From the NCBI RefSeq assembly GCF_023278565.1, contig NC_064672.1:5270001-5334000 (forward strand): a stretch of DNA of 64,000 nucleotides. Direction: 5' to 3'. How positions within the stretch are numbered: the first letter of the stretch is position 1; every line of letters starts with the position of its first letter. Of this stretch, positions 11,342-24,583 are shown piece by piece. The translations under genes and the position numbers were made by a program. The notes under the pieces were generated by a model. The model ran no database searches, was not told the origin of the DNA, and saw only the letters and a list, made by a program, of their open reading frames with translations. This stretch comes from Colletotrichum lupini. Lineage: Eukaryota; Ascomycota; Sordariomycetes; Glomerellales; Glomerellaceae.

Positions 11342-11996
11342 CGTGGATTATCGACTGAGGATTACTTTGATCTGGCGTGACTCGTCGGCGACTTTTCTTC
11401 CGATAATCAACGAGAGCTTGGCTCAAACTAGGAATAACGGTAGACCCAGTCATCTTATACCCTACTCTTGCATTCCCCAGATCGGCCAAGACTCGGAAAT
11501 CCAGCCGCGGCGGCCGGAGGACTCTTCGCAAATGGTCTGGGACTCGTCTGGAGGGAAGAGCCGAAGAGGGCACCCGAGGTGGATTGCGGGCCCGTGTCTG
11601 TCCAAGTTTGATGGGGGTGGTCCTCCACACCCTGGACTCGCCTGGAGGCTTGTTCCCCTCACCATTGCTCTCCATCCCTCCCATCCGCAAATGGGACGCG
11701 ACAGAAACAGGACTAGCCCGAGCCGGCACTCCCAGTCTCCCAGCGCAACAACAAGTGCCTGGCGCTGAAGTTGATCAAGTGGACGCGACTGAGTTTGAGC
11801 AGGTGGAGGCGTGTCAACCCCGCACGGAAAGAAGACCGGCCCGCTTATAAACAAAGGAGATGCACGTCGTCCGGCGAATCTTTTCCCTCTTTTCTCCCCT
11901 CGGCCATCGTCCCGCCCTTCTCTCTTGTCCACTCCGTCCACCTTCCCTTCCAAGACCCACGAAATTCACACGGACTTCTATCCAGCCCTTGGGACC
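11342..11996. promoter_or_regulatory. Shared divergent promoter region
   Basis: 655 bp separate the start codons of the dehydrogenase-kinase gene (minus) and the Zn2Cys6 regulator (plus). The part before 11997 is C/T-rich, typical of a fungal promoter and leader. The arrangement would allow the regulator to control both itself and the enzyme gene. I could not pick out a CGG-type inverted repeat with confidence. Confidence 0.45.
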
Positions 11997-14157
11997 ATGA
12001 AACGTGCGAGAATCGATGCTCCGGACAAGACCCCGTCATCGGCGGCGGTCTCGGGGGTAGCCTCCGGGCAGCAAGCTCATTTGCCCAAGATTTCGAGGAA
12101 GATCCGAGCATGTGAGTTTTCCCCAAACTTTCGGACTGAACTCCCACTCCCTTGCAGAAGTATGACCTCAAGAGAAAGACTAGTCGCTGATACATGAGGA
12201 GAGACAGGCCAGGAATGCCAGAATCGTAAGATTAAGTGCGGCATTGAGCCGGGTCAGAACCAGTGTGCTCGATGCTCTCGCCTTGGTCTACAATGTGTCG
12301 TGAACAAGAGTCTCCAAACCTTGCTCGACAGCGAGAATGAGTGGAAAACCAAGATGGAGATGCAGCTTCAGACCCTCCAGGCTTCAATGATGGAAGTTAG
12401 GCGGGCTTTGAGTATGCCACAGCTCGTGCCTGTGCCACCTTTCCACCACGAAGGCGCCGGCATGTCCCAGAGTCCCCAGAACATGGCCGGATCACAGAGC
12501 AGTCCCGGTACGGGGCCGTCCCCCGTTCGGCCTCCCGATGTTACGGCAATGACGCGGGAGAATTCTCCGGAGGCCACGGCGCAAGACAACGGCGAAGATC
12601 AGGCCATTGTGAGTGCGCCCATGGCCAGCCTCTTCGAAGTGACCAAACTGCGGAACATCCGGAGCGACCCTGGGGCGCGGGTCCACCTCCCATCCAGCCG
12701 GGCCCAAGAGCCAGACTTCATTGCCCAGGGCAAGTTTAGCGTCCAGGAGGCCGAGCAGCTTTTCTCCACGTTCCGTGGGACCCTCAATGCGTACTTGTGG
12801 GGAGGCATTGCACTAGTCCATGATAACCTCACGGCCACGCGCATGTCTTCACCTCTGCTTACGGCCGCCATCCTTGCCGTCACTGCTCTGCACGAACAAG
12901 ATGAAGGCCGAGCTTTCGATATTTGCTACCCAACTTTCTTGGAGCTAGCCAGCCAGACCATGTTCGACCGCTACCACAGTCTCGACGATGTGAGGGGACT
13001 TTGCATCGGCGCATTTTGGCTTTCAGACATCAGCTGGAAGGTGTCTGGTCTTGCGGTACGAATCGCCACGGAGCTAAACCTTCATCAGTTCTGCGCCAAA
13101 GCCCTCAACAAGGGACCACAACACGTCGAGAAGGCCCGGCTATGGTACTTGCTCTACGTCTGCGACCATCATTTCAGTATCGCGTACGGCAGGCCTCCAG
13201 TCATTAACGAGGACGCTACCATCACGCATCATGAGGCATTCCTTCTGCTGCCAGGCATCACACAAGCGGACCATCGTCTGCACAGTCAGGTTGGTGTCTT
13301 TATCATTTTGAGTCGGGTCTTCCACACTTTTGGACCAGACACGTCAAGGCAAGTTGCCAGAGATGAGTTTGAGGCACTCAAGCGATACGATGCCGATCTG
13401 GGCCGATGGAAGCTTCAATGGGAAACTCGGTTAGGTAAGACAGTTTGAACCCTGGTGCCAACAAATTGTCAGCTAATATCTTTCATCAGTGCCGGACAAA
13501 CACATCTCAAAGTACCCTGCCAAGGGCGTTATCCTCCACTATCACTTTGCCCGTCTCCTTTTGTTTTCCATCTGTCTCCGGGGTCTGAATCCATCGAACC
13601 CGACTGACCAATACGCCATGTCCGATGAACGCCGCGACTTCATCAATCTCGCCATCGCAAGCGCGTCTGCCGCATTGGAACTGATCTTGACAGACACCGA
13701 TATGCGGAGAGCAGTCATTGGCGTGCCTCTGTACCTGCTGACGACCATCGCGTACGCCGCCATGTTCTTGATGAAGGTCCACGCGCAGTGGAAGCCAGCG
13801 AGGCTGGACATACGCTACGAAGATGTGGTCTCTCTCATCGAGCGGGTCGTCCAATTATTGGAAGAAACTAACCGCTGCGCCCGTCATGTGGCTCACTACA
13901 TCGGACGCGGCCTGAGCAACATGCTGGACAAGTTCAAGGAACGTGGTCCCCAGGAGAGGCAATACATCGCCGGAGGCCAGCCCGGCCAGCCTGGTCAACC
14001 AGGCCAACAGATTCCTCAAGTTTGGAATGAAGGGGAGATGGGCCAAGACTGGAACCAATGGATGTTCAGCGGAGAGATGATGAATAATTTTGGGATGGGG
14101 CCGGAGCAATATCCGCTCAACATGCTAGACTTGTTGAACTCACAGATGCCCGGCTGA
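11997..14157 (+). CDS. Zn2Cys6 fungal-specific transcription factor
   Basis: Three exons (11997-12111, 12208-13434, 13490-14157) separated by introns of 96 and 55 bp encode 669 residues. The first intron splits the first cysteine codon of the binuclear zinc cluster, which occupies residues 39-68 with spacing C-x2-C-x6-C-x8-C-x2-C-x6-C and the basic segment QNRKIK. A short linker and likely coiled coil (ENEWKTKMEMQLQTLQ) follow, as in dimeric members. The middle part (about 200-420) is a fungal_trans regulatory domain with the landmark RLWYLLYVCDHHFSIAYGRP. The C-terminus has Gly/Pro/Gln-rich repeats (QPGQPGQPGQQ) and an acidic tail suited to activation. It is nuclear and DNA-binding by family knowledge; its targets are unknown. 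The divergent enzyme gene and the downstream transporter are the obvious candidates. Its middle domain is reminiscent of PrtT/Leu3-type factors, but I would not assign it to them. Confidence 0.87.
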
Positions 14158-15053
14158 CGACAACATCGTCGACTCAATGAGATCACAATTTGATGAATAG
14201 CCCACCTCGAGCCTTGCTTTTCCACGTTTGATATGCACACTTGCAGCGTTCGTGATGTTCATCTCAAGCTTCACATGGTTGAAGGCGGGGAAAGCTCATA
14301 CGGGGCGAAGCCCGATGCCAATCGGAGGGATCGCCGCAGTTGGTGACCGGCACTTAGACCCGGACACAAGGCCGCGCTGGCTCTCGCTTGTTGGCTGCCC
14401 CCCCTCCCCAGAGATATGGATCCAGATCCGGCCCTCGACGCATGCAGCCCAATCACGCCTCGTCTGGTCCAACAGCAATAGTTCATTGTCTGATTTCCAG
14501 CACAACGATGAACGATTCGTCCGTGACAGGTCCAGAACTCCAGACTTTGCCCACCTTCTCAAGCGGATTCCTTCGACATCCACACTTCCAGGCGGCCCCC
14601 CTTTAGTTCCCCTTTAGTTCGTTCCCCAGTTTGTGGTCTACCCCGTGGGGGAGGAGAGCAGAGCAAGAACGGAGTACCCCGGGCAGAGACACGACGCACT
14701 AGACACGAGTCGCGTTTTGTGAACATTATATATCAGACGTCGCTGTTAATTGCTACCGTGTTTGGATGGAAAGAAGGTTTCATCCCTCACAGCCTCATCG
14801 TCTCCAGATCTCCGGATCTTTCAATTCTCCCTCTTAATAACCACCCCAGTCGCATCTTCCAGTCGAGTAAGATCGCGTCGTGTTCTGCTCCGCTCAAGAG
14901 GTCGCCCCTACACACAGACCAACACTGCAGTGTGGGAGAGAGAGCATTCGCCACTTTCAGCCGCTCCGAGTCAGGTGTAGACAAAGGAAACCGGACGACA
15001 CTCGACGACATCGACGACGATAACGACACAACACGAGCGAGGGGATCGCAATC
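14158..15053. other. Intergenic region upstream of the MFS transporter
   Basis: No supported gene. It holds the 3' region of the regulator and the transporter promoter, which becomes rich in CT runs and ACGACA-like repeats just before the ATG at 15054. A short tandem duplication CCCCTTTAGTT occurs near 14597-14618. The open frames here are short and look non-coding. Confidence 0.45.
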
Positions 15054-16705
15054 ATGAGTTTCGAGAACGGTCGCAAGCAATCTCTCGAGATGAAGGAAGA
15101 CAAGAACGCGCCCGTCGTCAGCGAGGCGGATGCGGAACTCGCTGAGGCACTGAGGAACTATGTGCCCGGCACACAGGAGGAGAAGCAGCTCGTCAGGAAG
15201 ATTGACCTTTACCTGGTATGTCAATTGCCCCTAGAGATGTCCTCGGTGAGATGATTCTGACTTTGAGTCTAGATGCCCATGCTCTGGATCATGTATATCC
15301 TCAACTACGTCGACCGCACAAACATCGTAAGTCCTTCTCACTCACCTCCTCCTCTCCCTTTCCCCTCATGGCGATAAGGGGCAACGAAGCATCGCATGAA
15401 AAATTTCAACAACGCTACTCCAAAGCACGGGCCCACTGACATTTCAACGCAACACAGGGAAACGCAAAGATCGCGGGAATGCAAAAGGACCTCTCACTCA
15501 CCGACGATGGATACGCCTGGGTCCTCTCGATTTTCTTCTTCGGCTACCTCATCTGCGAGGTCCCCTCCAACATGATCCTCAGCCGCAGCCGGCCCTCCAT
15601 CTTCCTCCCCGGTATCATGCTCGTCTGGGGCGCCCTCAGCGCGCTCATGTCCATCTCAAAGACCTACGGCGCCCTCCTCGGCTTCCGCTTCGTCCTGGGC
15701 TGCATCGAGGCCGGCTTCTTCCCCGGCGTGCTCTTCCTCCTGTCGTGCTGGTACACCCGCGCCGAGCTCGGCAAGCGCTTCGCCATCTTCTACACCGCCG
15801 CCGTCCTCTCGGGCGCCTTTGGTGGTCTCCTCGCCGGCGCCATCACCGCTAACCTCCACGACGCGCACGGCATCGCCGGCTGGCGCTGGCTCTTCATCGT
15901 AGAGGGCGTCGCGACCGTTGGAGTCGCGCTCATCGCCTTCTTCGTGCTGCTCGACTACCCCGCCACCGCGAAGCAGCTTACCCCTGCACAGCGCCAGCTT
16001 GCGAGCATCCGCATTATCGCCGACGGCATCGCCTCGGGCGGGCAGACCAAAGCGCGTCTGTCACACTGGAAGGCCTTTGTCGCGGCCGTGTCGGACCCGC
16101 GAACCTACATGTTCATTGTGCTCTTCATGCTCGACGTCGGCGCGGGCACGATCTCGTACTTTATCCCTACCATCACGCTTACCCTTGGCTACGATACCGT
16201 CAAGGCGCAGTATATGACGGTGCCCATCTACGCCGTCGCCTCGGTGTGCCTCAACATTGTCGCGTGGAGCTCCGATAAGCACCAGGAGCGGCGGTGGCAC
16301 GTCGCTGCGCCGCTGGGCTTGGGCTTCGCATGCGCTGTCGTGTGTGCTGCCGTGCAGACGCCGATTGTGCGGTACGTCATGGTTTGCTTCCTGGCGGCGG
16401 GTATCTGGTCTGCGCTGCCGCTCGTCTTGTCCTGGACGAGTGGTGTTATTAGCTTGCCGGCTGAGAAGCGTGCTATTGTGTTGGCCATGGTGAATGCGTT
16501 TGGTAACTTCTCGAGTGTGTATGGAAGCCGTATCTGGCCGAGCAAGGATTCGCCGGCGTATCACACCGGTTTTGGTGTTACGGCTGGGTTCTTGGGTGCG
16601 GGTATGATTATTGCGATTTTGATTCCTATTCTTGTCAAGATGGTGAACTGGCAAGGTACCAAGGCGGAAAGAGAGGTTCTAGCCGAGAACGAGTTGGAGC
16701 AGTGA
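15054..16705 (+). CDS. MFS transporter, anion:cation symporter (ACS/Dal5-Tna1-like) family
   Basis: Three exons (15054-15215, 15273-15326, 15458-16705) with introns of 57 and 131 bp encode 487 residues. The tiny second exon of 18 codons supplies the start of TM1 and the family hallmark NYVDRTNI, directly followed by GNAKIAGM in exon 3. Twelve hydrophobic segments can be followed. Other landmarks are CIEAGFFPGVLFLLSCWYTR (TM4-loop-TM5 region of ACS carriers) and GWRWLFIVEGV before the central loop. Family members import organic anions such as allantoate, nicotinate, pantothenate or sugar acids with protons at the plasma membrane. The substrate here is not readable. Its place beside a sugar-acid dehydrogenase/kinase and a regulator suggests it may import the substrate of that enzyme. 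The coding sequence is GC-rich at third positions with no RIP marks. Confidence 0.88.
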
Positions 16706-17405
16706 GCAGGTTGATATGGCTTTTGAAAGAGCGGGGAATTCTGGAGTGGTGGAGGATTACGGCAGCGTACATGATATTACTTGACATGGATGGCCTACGG
16801 GTCTAATGGAATCACCTGACATTCTATGAACATACTTGTGTAACCCGTCTGGTGCAACCTGACCTTTATCGTCAAAAAGATCTCTGCAAGCGATACCTCT
16901 GCGGCCGCGGTCCGCTGTTAGCCACGATTCCGCAAATAGACCATGATTCAAGGACTATGGCCCTGCGTCATGCTTGATGGACGACCGACCATCGTACTAG
17001 GAGGACTAGCCTTCGGAGCTCTTTGGCTAACGGCAGGTGGTCTCACTGATACGTGTGTCTCGTTGTAGTGGTTAGATAGAATCTTGTCTCTATGGGAAAG
17101 TGAGGAGACATGACGCGATCTAGCTCCGTGACCCTCAGCCGAGGCACCACGGTTGGTGCGGCCACAGCTTTACGATACGATCGGAAATGTCAACAAACTA
17201 AGAAGGGTGGCCCATTTTACTTAGATACCTCTGCGGTCTATCACGAACCATTACATGGATGGTCCGAAAACTCAAATTCTACCAGTGCGATTATATAAGT
17301 TCCTTTCGAATATAGACCCCATCCTAATAAAACATCATCCTACATGTGTTTCTTGTCGGATTTTCCGTCACATATCTATTACGAACAGAATATTGTCACT
17401 ACACC
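16706..17405. other. Intergenic region upstream of the secreted-protein gene
   Basis: No gene seen. A TATA-like sequence (ATTATATAAG, about 17289-17298) lies roughly 110 bp before the ATG at 17406 and is a plausible core promoter. Confidence 0.4.
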
Positions 17406-18212
17406 ATGCGGATAACGCTTTCGCTCGCGACCTTGCTGCTTGCAGCCATGGTATCATGCCAGCACGACGGCAGCAACCGAGAGGCCGATACTCCAGACGC
17501 CACAGCCACGCAGCCTTCATTGACTACGCCACTCAGTTCAGCTTCACCGTCCCACGTTGGTCGAAATACCAAAGACATCGCCAACGCCTTTTCCCTAGTC
17601 ATTCCAGCACCAGTCCCGACAACTTTCATCACATCCACGGAGCCCGCGCCGTCGGGAGCACTACTTGCCCCTCCAAAAGGACGGCGCCCCGCAAATGGTC
17701 TCCCCTGGTATACCGAAAAAGACATCAAGAGCGTGAATACGGTCTGGTGCGTCTCTAGAGGCCACTACGACGTCACCTACAGGCCCTTTCACGTCTGGGC
17801 CCTCGCCGGACAAATCCACCCACGCCACAAACACAAATTCATGTTCCCTACGCTCATGAAAGAGGAAGAACCAGGAGGAGAATACGAGGTCATTCCCCGA
17901 ACCTACCGCGTCACCGCCAATAACTACCTGCCGGACGTCGTGGACGTCAAAGATCTCCTCTGTATGTATATCAGGGCGAGAAACTTTGGCGAGATCCGGC
18001 CGGATATCGAGACTGGCACAAACGCCATATTGGCCAAGATTGACGATCACACATTGTTGAAAATCATGCCCTACCCCACCGTTATCAAGGTCGAGCCCCT
18101 TTTCAACATACACGGCGAGCCTCATCCGAACGATTGGAAGAACCAGCAAGATGATAGGCCCCTGAGACCGGTGAAGCAGAGGCCCTTCCCCGTACCGACG
18201 TTGCTACCATGA
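17406..18212 (+). CDS. Secreted protein of unknown function, 268 aa
   Basis: A single-exon frame. I start it at 17406, where the product begins MRITLSLATLLLAAMVSCQ, a good signal peptide; an in-frame Met 20 codons upstream (17346) would bury the signal and is less likely. After cleavage comes a Ser/Thr/Pro/Ala-rich low-complexity stretch (about 20-100) that could be O-glycosylated. A compact domain (about 105-268) follows with few cysteines and motifs WCVSRGHYDVTYRPFHVW and IRPDIETGTNAILAKIDD. I do not recognise the family. A signal peptide, disordered Ser/Thr linker, small novel domain and a position 310 bp from a RIPed transposon fit a candidate effector or cell-surface protein, but this is inference. 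Confidence 0.65.
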   Translation: MRITLSLATLLLAAMVSCQHDGSNREADTPDATATQPSLTTPLSSASPSHVGRNTKDIANAFSLVIPAPVPTTFITSTEPAPSGALLAPPKGRRPANGLPWYTEKDIKSVNTVWCVSRGHYDVTYRPFHVWALAGQIHPRHKHKFMFPTLMKEEEPGGEYEVIPRTYRVTANNYLPDVVDVKDLLCMYIRARNFGEIRPDIETGTNAILAKIDDHTLLKIMPYPTVIKVEPLFNIHGEPHPNDWKNQQDDRPLRPVKQRPFPVPTLLP

Positions 18213-18521
18213 GCAGCGTAAGTAATCCAATCTCACGAATGATCTCACGGTTCTGGTTTGCCCTGTACAAGCTATACAAGTGGGAGACCTGTGGGACAGA
18301 GAACTTTTTTCACATACCATGGTAAAAACCACAAAGTTTAGTTTCATAATACCCCCAGTAAAAGGAAAGGAAGGTTTTGTAAACTCACTTAAAGAGAACA
18401 AAGAATCGTTTACAAGCTATCTTTATCTAAGATACATAATAAACACAGAAGTTTGGTTTGCGTTCGTTGCCCTTGTGTTGACCGTTACTGCTTATTGCTA
18501 ACTACTCTACCTATATACTTC
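18213..18521. other. 3' flank of the secreted-protein gene up to Copia-2
   Basis: Moderately AT-rich sequence with no supported gene. It ends at the 5 bp target site ACTTC (18517-18521) of Copia-2. Confidence 0.4.
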
Positions 18522-18698
18522 TATTACGTAATAGGGATAGTAATCGCACCTTACAAAGTGCCCGTCACGTGCTAAATCACGTGTCTATCTTAGATATCGT
18601 ATATATAGACCTTCTCTTTTTATCTATTTCTATTTTGATAGTTAAGCTACTTTTACTATACTCTATATACTTATTACTACGTACTATAACTCGTAATA
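18522..18698 (+). repeat. Copia-2 5' LTR
   Basis: 177 bp direct repeat of 25925-26101. Its first dinucleotide is TA instead of TG, a G to A change of the RIP type. Confidence 0.88.
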
Positions 18699-21600
18699 GT
18701 TATAAGCCTAGCTCTTAGTTAAGACCCTATACTACGATAACGCACTTATTAATACGATTCCTACGATCTCTTTAAAATAACCGACTTACTCGTACCCACT
18801 TTAGCCCAAGCTAAACTAACTAGCTACGATAGTTAAATTAAATAGTTTAACGCACTTCGTACTATAAGTAAGGGCGTTGGGGTTTAGAAATACGTCGACC
18901 TAGACGCTCTAAATTCTAACGTATTCCTCGACCCCTCTATAGCGCTTACTTTACCCTTAGAATTCGGACGATTAGTCGTAACCCGTAATAAAAAAGAACT
19001 ACGAGCCTACTAGGCCCGTTATAAAGCGTTCGAGAACGACTAAAGAAACTAAGAAATCCTCCGCTAATAGCTTCTAAATATAACTCCTAGTACGAACCTT
19101 TCGACTTCCTTAAGCACGAGTAACCCACAGAACTAAGCCAGGTTTCTTTTTATAAAGCTAGCTATACTACTTACTTTACGTAGATAAATCTATCCTTATA
19201 CCGCACCCATAAAAAGGATCTATACGCTCGAGAGTATTTAAAAATAATAAGAGCTCGACGCTAAATATAAGTAACTTATAGCTTACGAACGTAATATTAT
19301 TAACACGCATATTAAAGTCCTTGCTTAGTAGTTAGTAAAATTAGTTAACGCTATACTATACGAATACGTATTTTAAAAAGCTATTAAGAACGGTACTAAG
19401 TTTAGTATATAGCGAATCGTTAAATATTTAAAATAGGAATTTACGCCCCCCGAACTAATAATAAGGAATGCGGTTCGAGAGGAATACTAATAAGCCCTTA
19501 ATAAAGCGAGGACCGGAATTAATCCCTAACGTTAGTATAAGGAGTAGTAATCCGCTTACCTCCGAGCTAAAACGTACGATATTCTAAAAATTAGTAAAGA
19601 GATCGCTATACTCAACTTCTTAATTACGGTTAAGTCTAGACTTAACCTTATATAGGGCTAACGTATATATAAGACCTTTAGCAAATTAATAGCTTTCGGA
19701 ACGTATACGAGGACCCTCGAGGAGATTGCGTATGTATTTAGCTTAGTAACTTAGGACGCATATACTAAACAACCTTTAGGTTAAGGAGGGGCTTACTCTA
19801 CTTTTACTAAACGCTCTAACTTAGTTAACGACGCAAATAATAAGGGTAACGTTATATACCCTTATAATCGCGCACACCCGTAGCGCCCTACGGCGTACCG
19901 AAAATTAAAATAGGTACTTATAAGCCGAAACGCTAATAAGTTACTAATACGAATACTAAGGAGCTATATAAAAGAAGTCCTCGCCGCTATTAAATTAAAT
20001 AAATAAAAATTACTCTACGGTAAGCTTAAAAAAGCTAATTAGCTAAGGAACGATAGAACCCCTAAGAAACCTAGGTTTCTAAAAAGATCCTCTAACTAAC
20101 CCATAGCGAGCTTATTAATAAACTAAGACGAGGGCTACGTAGTCGCTATACTTATAAAGAGTTAGGACTTAGAGGTAAACGCAATCTTTAGTACCCCTAT
20201 AAGTAGCGCTTACCCCCTTTCTTAGAGCACGGTAATAAATAGCTATAGAGTAATATATTTAGTTAACGATAAGAGCCTATTTAAACCTAAGAGTTACGTA
20301 CTATTAAGTAATAAAAACTACGTTAAATTAGGAACTACTATACTACTTATTACTATACGCGGCACTCGTATTATAAAGGGCGTCCTAGACGGACCTAAAA
20401 GAAAGGGAACTTACGATCTAAAGCTTTAGAACGTTATTTACGTTAAGGGATTCTATATTAACATAGTCTTAGAGACTTTGCTAAACAGAAGCATACTCTA
20501 GTACTACGGTCTAGATTGCACTTTACGATAGGGAACGCTTTATAAGAGTATTATTAAAAAGTAGCTTATTTAAAAGAATAATCTAGTCTTCCTTAAATAT
20601 AAGCTCCTCTAATCCTATCCTTCTTCCGCAAACCTTAAGCGTATCCTATAGAGCCTAGCTAGTATTATACTACTAGTTAGCTATAAAAAATTCCGTCGCT
20701 TATATTAACGTACCTATAAGAGGTCTAATAGCGCGCTCCTCTAGTACCTCAGAATAGGTTATCTCGGACTTAATACTCTTTATTAATTATTATATAAAAC
20801 TCGAGGTGTGCGTATTAAACCTCTATTATAAGTTAAGTATAAAGTATATGTATTATCCGAAGCTAAGATAGTAGTTTTAAAAAGACTACCCTTAAAAAGA
20901 GCCTTATGGCTATAGTACCGTGTGCACTAGGATCTCTTTTACTTCGAACTATCTCTTAGTAAACGATAATATATACTTATAGCTTCTAACGAATATAATA
21001 AGTAGCTTAGGGGGTTCCTTTTGAGGATAAAAATAGAGGAAGAAGTGCTTTTCGTACTATAGAGCCTCGAGGTAGCGATTCGTCGTTAAAAAAGGACTCT
21101 AATTTACTTCTTTAGAAATAATAATAAAACCGCTCTCCTAACCGCAAACGTTAAACGCATATATAAGACGTAGTATAGCGAGCTAAGAATTAAAATAGAA
21201 CTTCTACCTCTATATACGAAAAAACCCGTAAGTAACGCTAAAAGAGTAAGTTAACTCGCAATCGCTAAAGCTTATAAAATGCGCCTTTTTATAAACCTCC
21301 CTACGAATTTATAAAACGAAATAGTACTAGTAGCAATCTTTATTTATAATATTACCCTATGGGAAGCTAATAAAAGAGATTCGCTTATTATAATAGAAAT
21401 TAACTAGTAGAAGCGGTATTAACGCTAGTAGCAAACGGGTTACTAAGTACGGGATTCTAAACTAGTTACCCCGTATCTCGGTAGCCTCTATATATATAGC
21501 TACCGAGTATACCCTCTTTATAAAGATCGTAAAAGGGGCATACGTTAAAAGGAGTTTAAAGTACTTCCCCGCGGGTATATAGGATACCTAGTTAGATATA

Positions 21601-23139
21601 TACTAGAAACGCATAACTTATATAAGGTCTAAGTACCTACGCTCGAGTAGGTATTTATTATAAGGAATATTAGGTTTAACGAAGAAGTTTTTTATAATCC
21701 CGTATACGAAGAACAAGCTATCGTAGGTAAGTAAGCAAATCTAATAATTTAAGAGATATAAGAACTTTTTAATACTAACGATAAGTTAATTCGAGCACTT
21801 AGGGAAGTGGATTTAGACTTCGGAAATGCTAGTACTTAAGATAACTCTATAGTTAAGGATAGTATTACTATTAGATTTTTAATTATTTAGGACGCTAAGT
21901 AACCGATAGACGTACTTTAGGGTGCGGTAAATAAGGCTAAAGAGGCTAATATAGTCTTACCGTTATTATTAACCCCTAAAATAACCCCCTTGCGCGAGCT
22001 CGGGGGTAGGGGTAAGGAAGGGGATATAATAACCGAGTTATAAATAGCTCTGCGCAGTCTATAGTCCTCTCTACGAGCGCTTATATATACTACGGAGGTT
22101 CTCGAGCTTTTAATTCCTAACGGCTCTTAATAAAACGCTAGAATACGTAGTAAACGAGGTACTAATTATAAAAAAGTAATTCCTAACGCTAAAGTTAACG
22201 TTAATAAAGAACCCTTATAATAAACCTCTATTATTATATAAGAATAGAGCTCATAAGAACTGCCTTATTGAGTACTAAGTAAAGCTCCGTTAGGTCCTAG
22301 ACGTTTAAACCGGGCCCGCAGACTTCTATAATACTTTAACGGTAGTATCTTCGTAACGCTCTTATATTCGAATATAAGAAACGGCGATTACTATAACCGT
22401 CTTTAGGACTACTTTTTCTCTACTTTTATACTTAATTAATAGAAAGCTATAGAGGAAAGTAGTATAGGATATATAACACTCTATTAAGTAGTAAAAAGAG
22501 TAGTTCATAGGACCTACCTATAGCGCTCCGGAGGAGTTCAGAAACCACGACTTACTAAAGTTAACTTTTAGAGCTTACTAAAGAAATTTAGCGATATTAA
22601 ACATCTCCCACCGCAACTATAAAAGTTACTTAGGGATACTATAGATACAAAAATAAAAAAGCTAAGGGATATTAGTACATAGGAAGAGGTTAACCGTAAT
22701 CCTAAACAAGGGATCCTACTTTTATTAAAGTAGGTATATACTTATAAGCACGACGTCGATAACGAGGTTAGCGAGGTAAAAATACGTATATATATAAGGG
22801 GGGATATATAACTACTTAACTCCTTATAAAATACGTACGCTTCGACGCTCGCCGTAAAAGCCTTTAGGCTTATAATAGTAATAGCTACCCAATTCGACCT
22901 TAAAGCAGACTAGTATAATACTATTAACGCATTCCTTAACGCGCCTCTTAAGAGCGAGAAGCTAGTGATTATTAAACTCCCAGAGGGATATAAGGTTACT
23001 AGCAAAGTAAGCAAACTCTAACACGCTCTATATAGCCTCCGAGACTCGCTAATTCTCTAGTTCTAAACTTTTACCTCTATACTCCGTAATATAAACATAA
23101 TATATAGCTATAAGGAGATCTATATTTACTAAACCGCAG

Positions 23140-24150
23140 ATAGGAAGGTAATACTAGTATTCTACGTCGATGATTTTATTATTTTATACTATCGAGATAA
23201 CCGAAAGGCGGCTTAGGGGATCGTCGACGGTATAAAAGAATATATTAACCTTAAGGAGAATAGACCGATTAATTACTTCCTCAGAGTACGGATTTTACGA
23301 GACCGTACTACTCGTAAGGTTTACCTTATCTACGACGCATATATCGAGCAAGTTACTAAGCGCTTCGACCTTATAGATTTACTATATCTAGCTACCCCTC
23401 TTCCTTAAGAAGAGTTTAAACTAAATAAGGGGTAGGTAATAAAAGAGGAAATAAAGAGCTACTAAGAGAAGGTCGGGAGTATGCTTTATATAGCTATTAT
23501 AATTAGACTAAACGTCGCCTTTACTTACCCGCAATTATTACGGTTCCTAACTAACCTAAGCGCAACCCATATTAAAGTAATTAACTACTATATCCGATAT
23601 CTCTATATAACGAGATATTTTGCGCTCTACTACGGTAGTATACCGAGTGCGCAATTATTACTTCTAGCTAGAAATACTAGCTTTATAAATAACGAAGTAA
23701 TACGACGATTATCTTAAGGATATATAATATTCCTTTTTAGTAGCCCAATTTAATAAAAATTAGCACGCTAAGCGACGGTTACGACGTTAACTACCGAAGC
23801 TAAGCTTCTTTACCTTAAGGAAACCGTAAAAGAGACTATAGCTCTAAAGCGCCTTTTTAAGGACATTGCCCTTAACCTAGGAGAAGTATAGTTAGTTAAC
23901 TACGATAATTAGCAAACGATTCAACTCGTTATAAAAGAAAGAAAAAGAATAGCTACTCGACTTTACTATATCGATATATAAAACATATAGCTAAGATAAG
24001 AGCACGCTAGAAGTAGCTTCGAGGTTACTTATATATTAATAAAAGACATGCTAGTAAATAGACTTATTAAAAACCTTTTACGAGCTAAGTTCGAATATTT
24101 CTATATACTTCTTAACCTCTACGATACGCGAGAAGCTATTATAAATAGCT
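23140..24150 (+). pseudogene. Copia-2 reverse transcriptase / RNase H relic
   Basis: The copia RT catalytic motif YVDD (23163-23174) is preceded by hydrophobic residues (VILVF) and followed by FIILY. The piece at 23481-23717 matches the copia region after RT (RLNVAFTYPQLLRFLTN, IRYLYITRY). RNase H landmarks follow around 23820-23935, then a stretch resembling the conserved tail after RNase H. TAA and TAG stops at former Gln and Trp codons show RIP. This whole segment is absent from Copia-1. Confidence 0.8.
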
Positions 24151-24583
24151 AAAATAGTTAAAAATAATTAATTTAGGCTACGCTTAGAAAAACTTAATGC
24201 CCGAAGGCAGACGATAGACAGAACTTAGAGTGCGGCCCGGAGGCTTAAAATAAATAAAATAACCTTACCCCGCAGAGCACACGTATATAAAAATAAGACC
24301 TGGGCTTATGCTTACTATTTAAATTCCTAATTTACGAAGTATGCGATCGCTAGGAGTATAGCGTTATTAAAAAAGAGGGTTAGTACGCGCGCTAAGAAAC
24401 GTATCTTACGCGCTTTAAAATTTATAAAACTAAGAGTAGCGGGGGTAGTAAGGGGCGTAAGAGCTAAAACGACCGTTAGGTTAATAACTTAAAGTATAAA
24501 AGCGGGCGGCGCGATAAAAAGTTAATTATAAACGACTACGATAAGTATAAAAGAGGACCGGGGGCGCGCGTTAAGGAAGTCCT

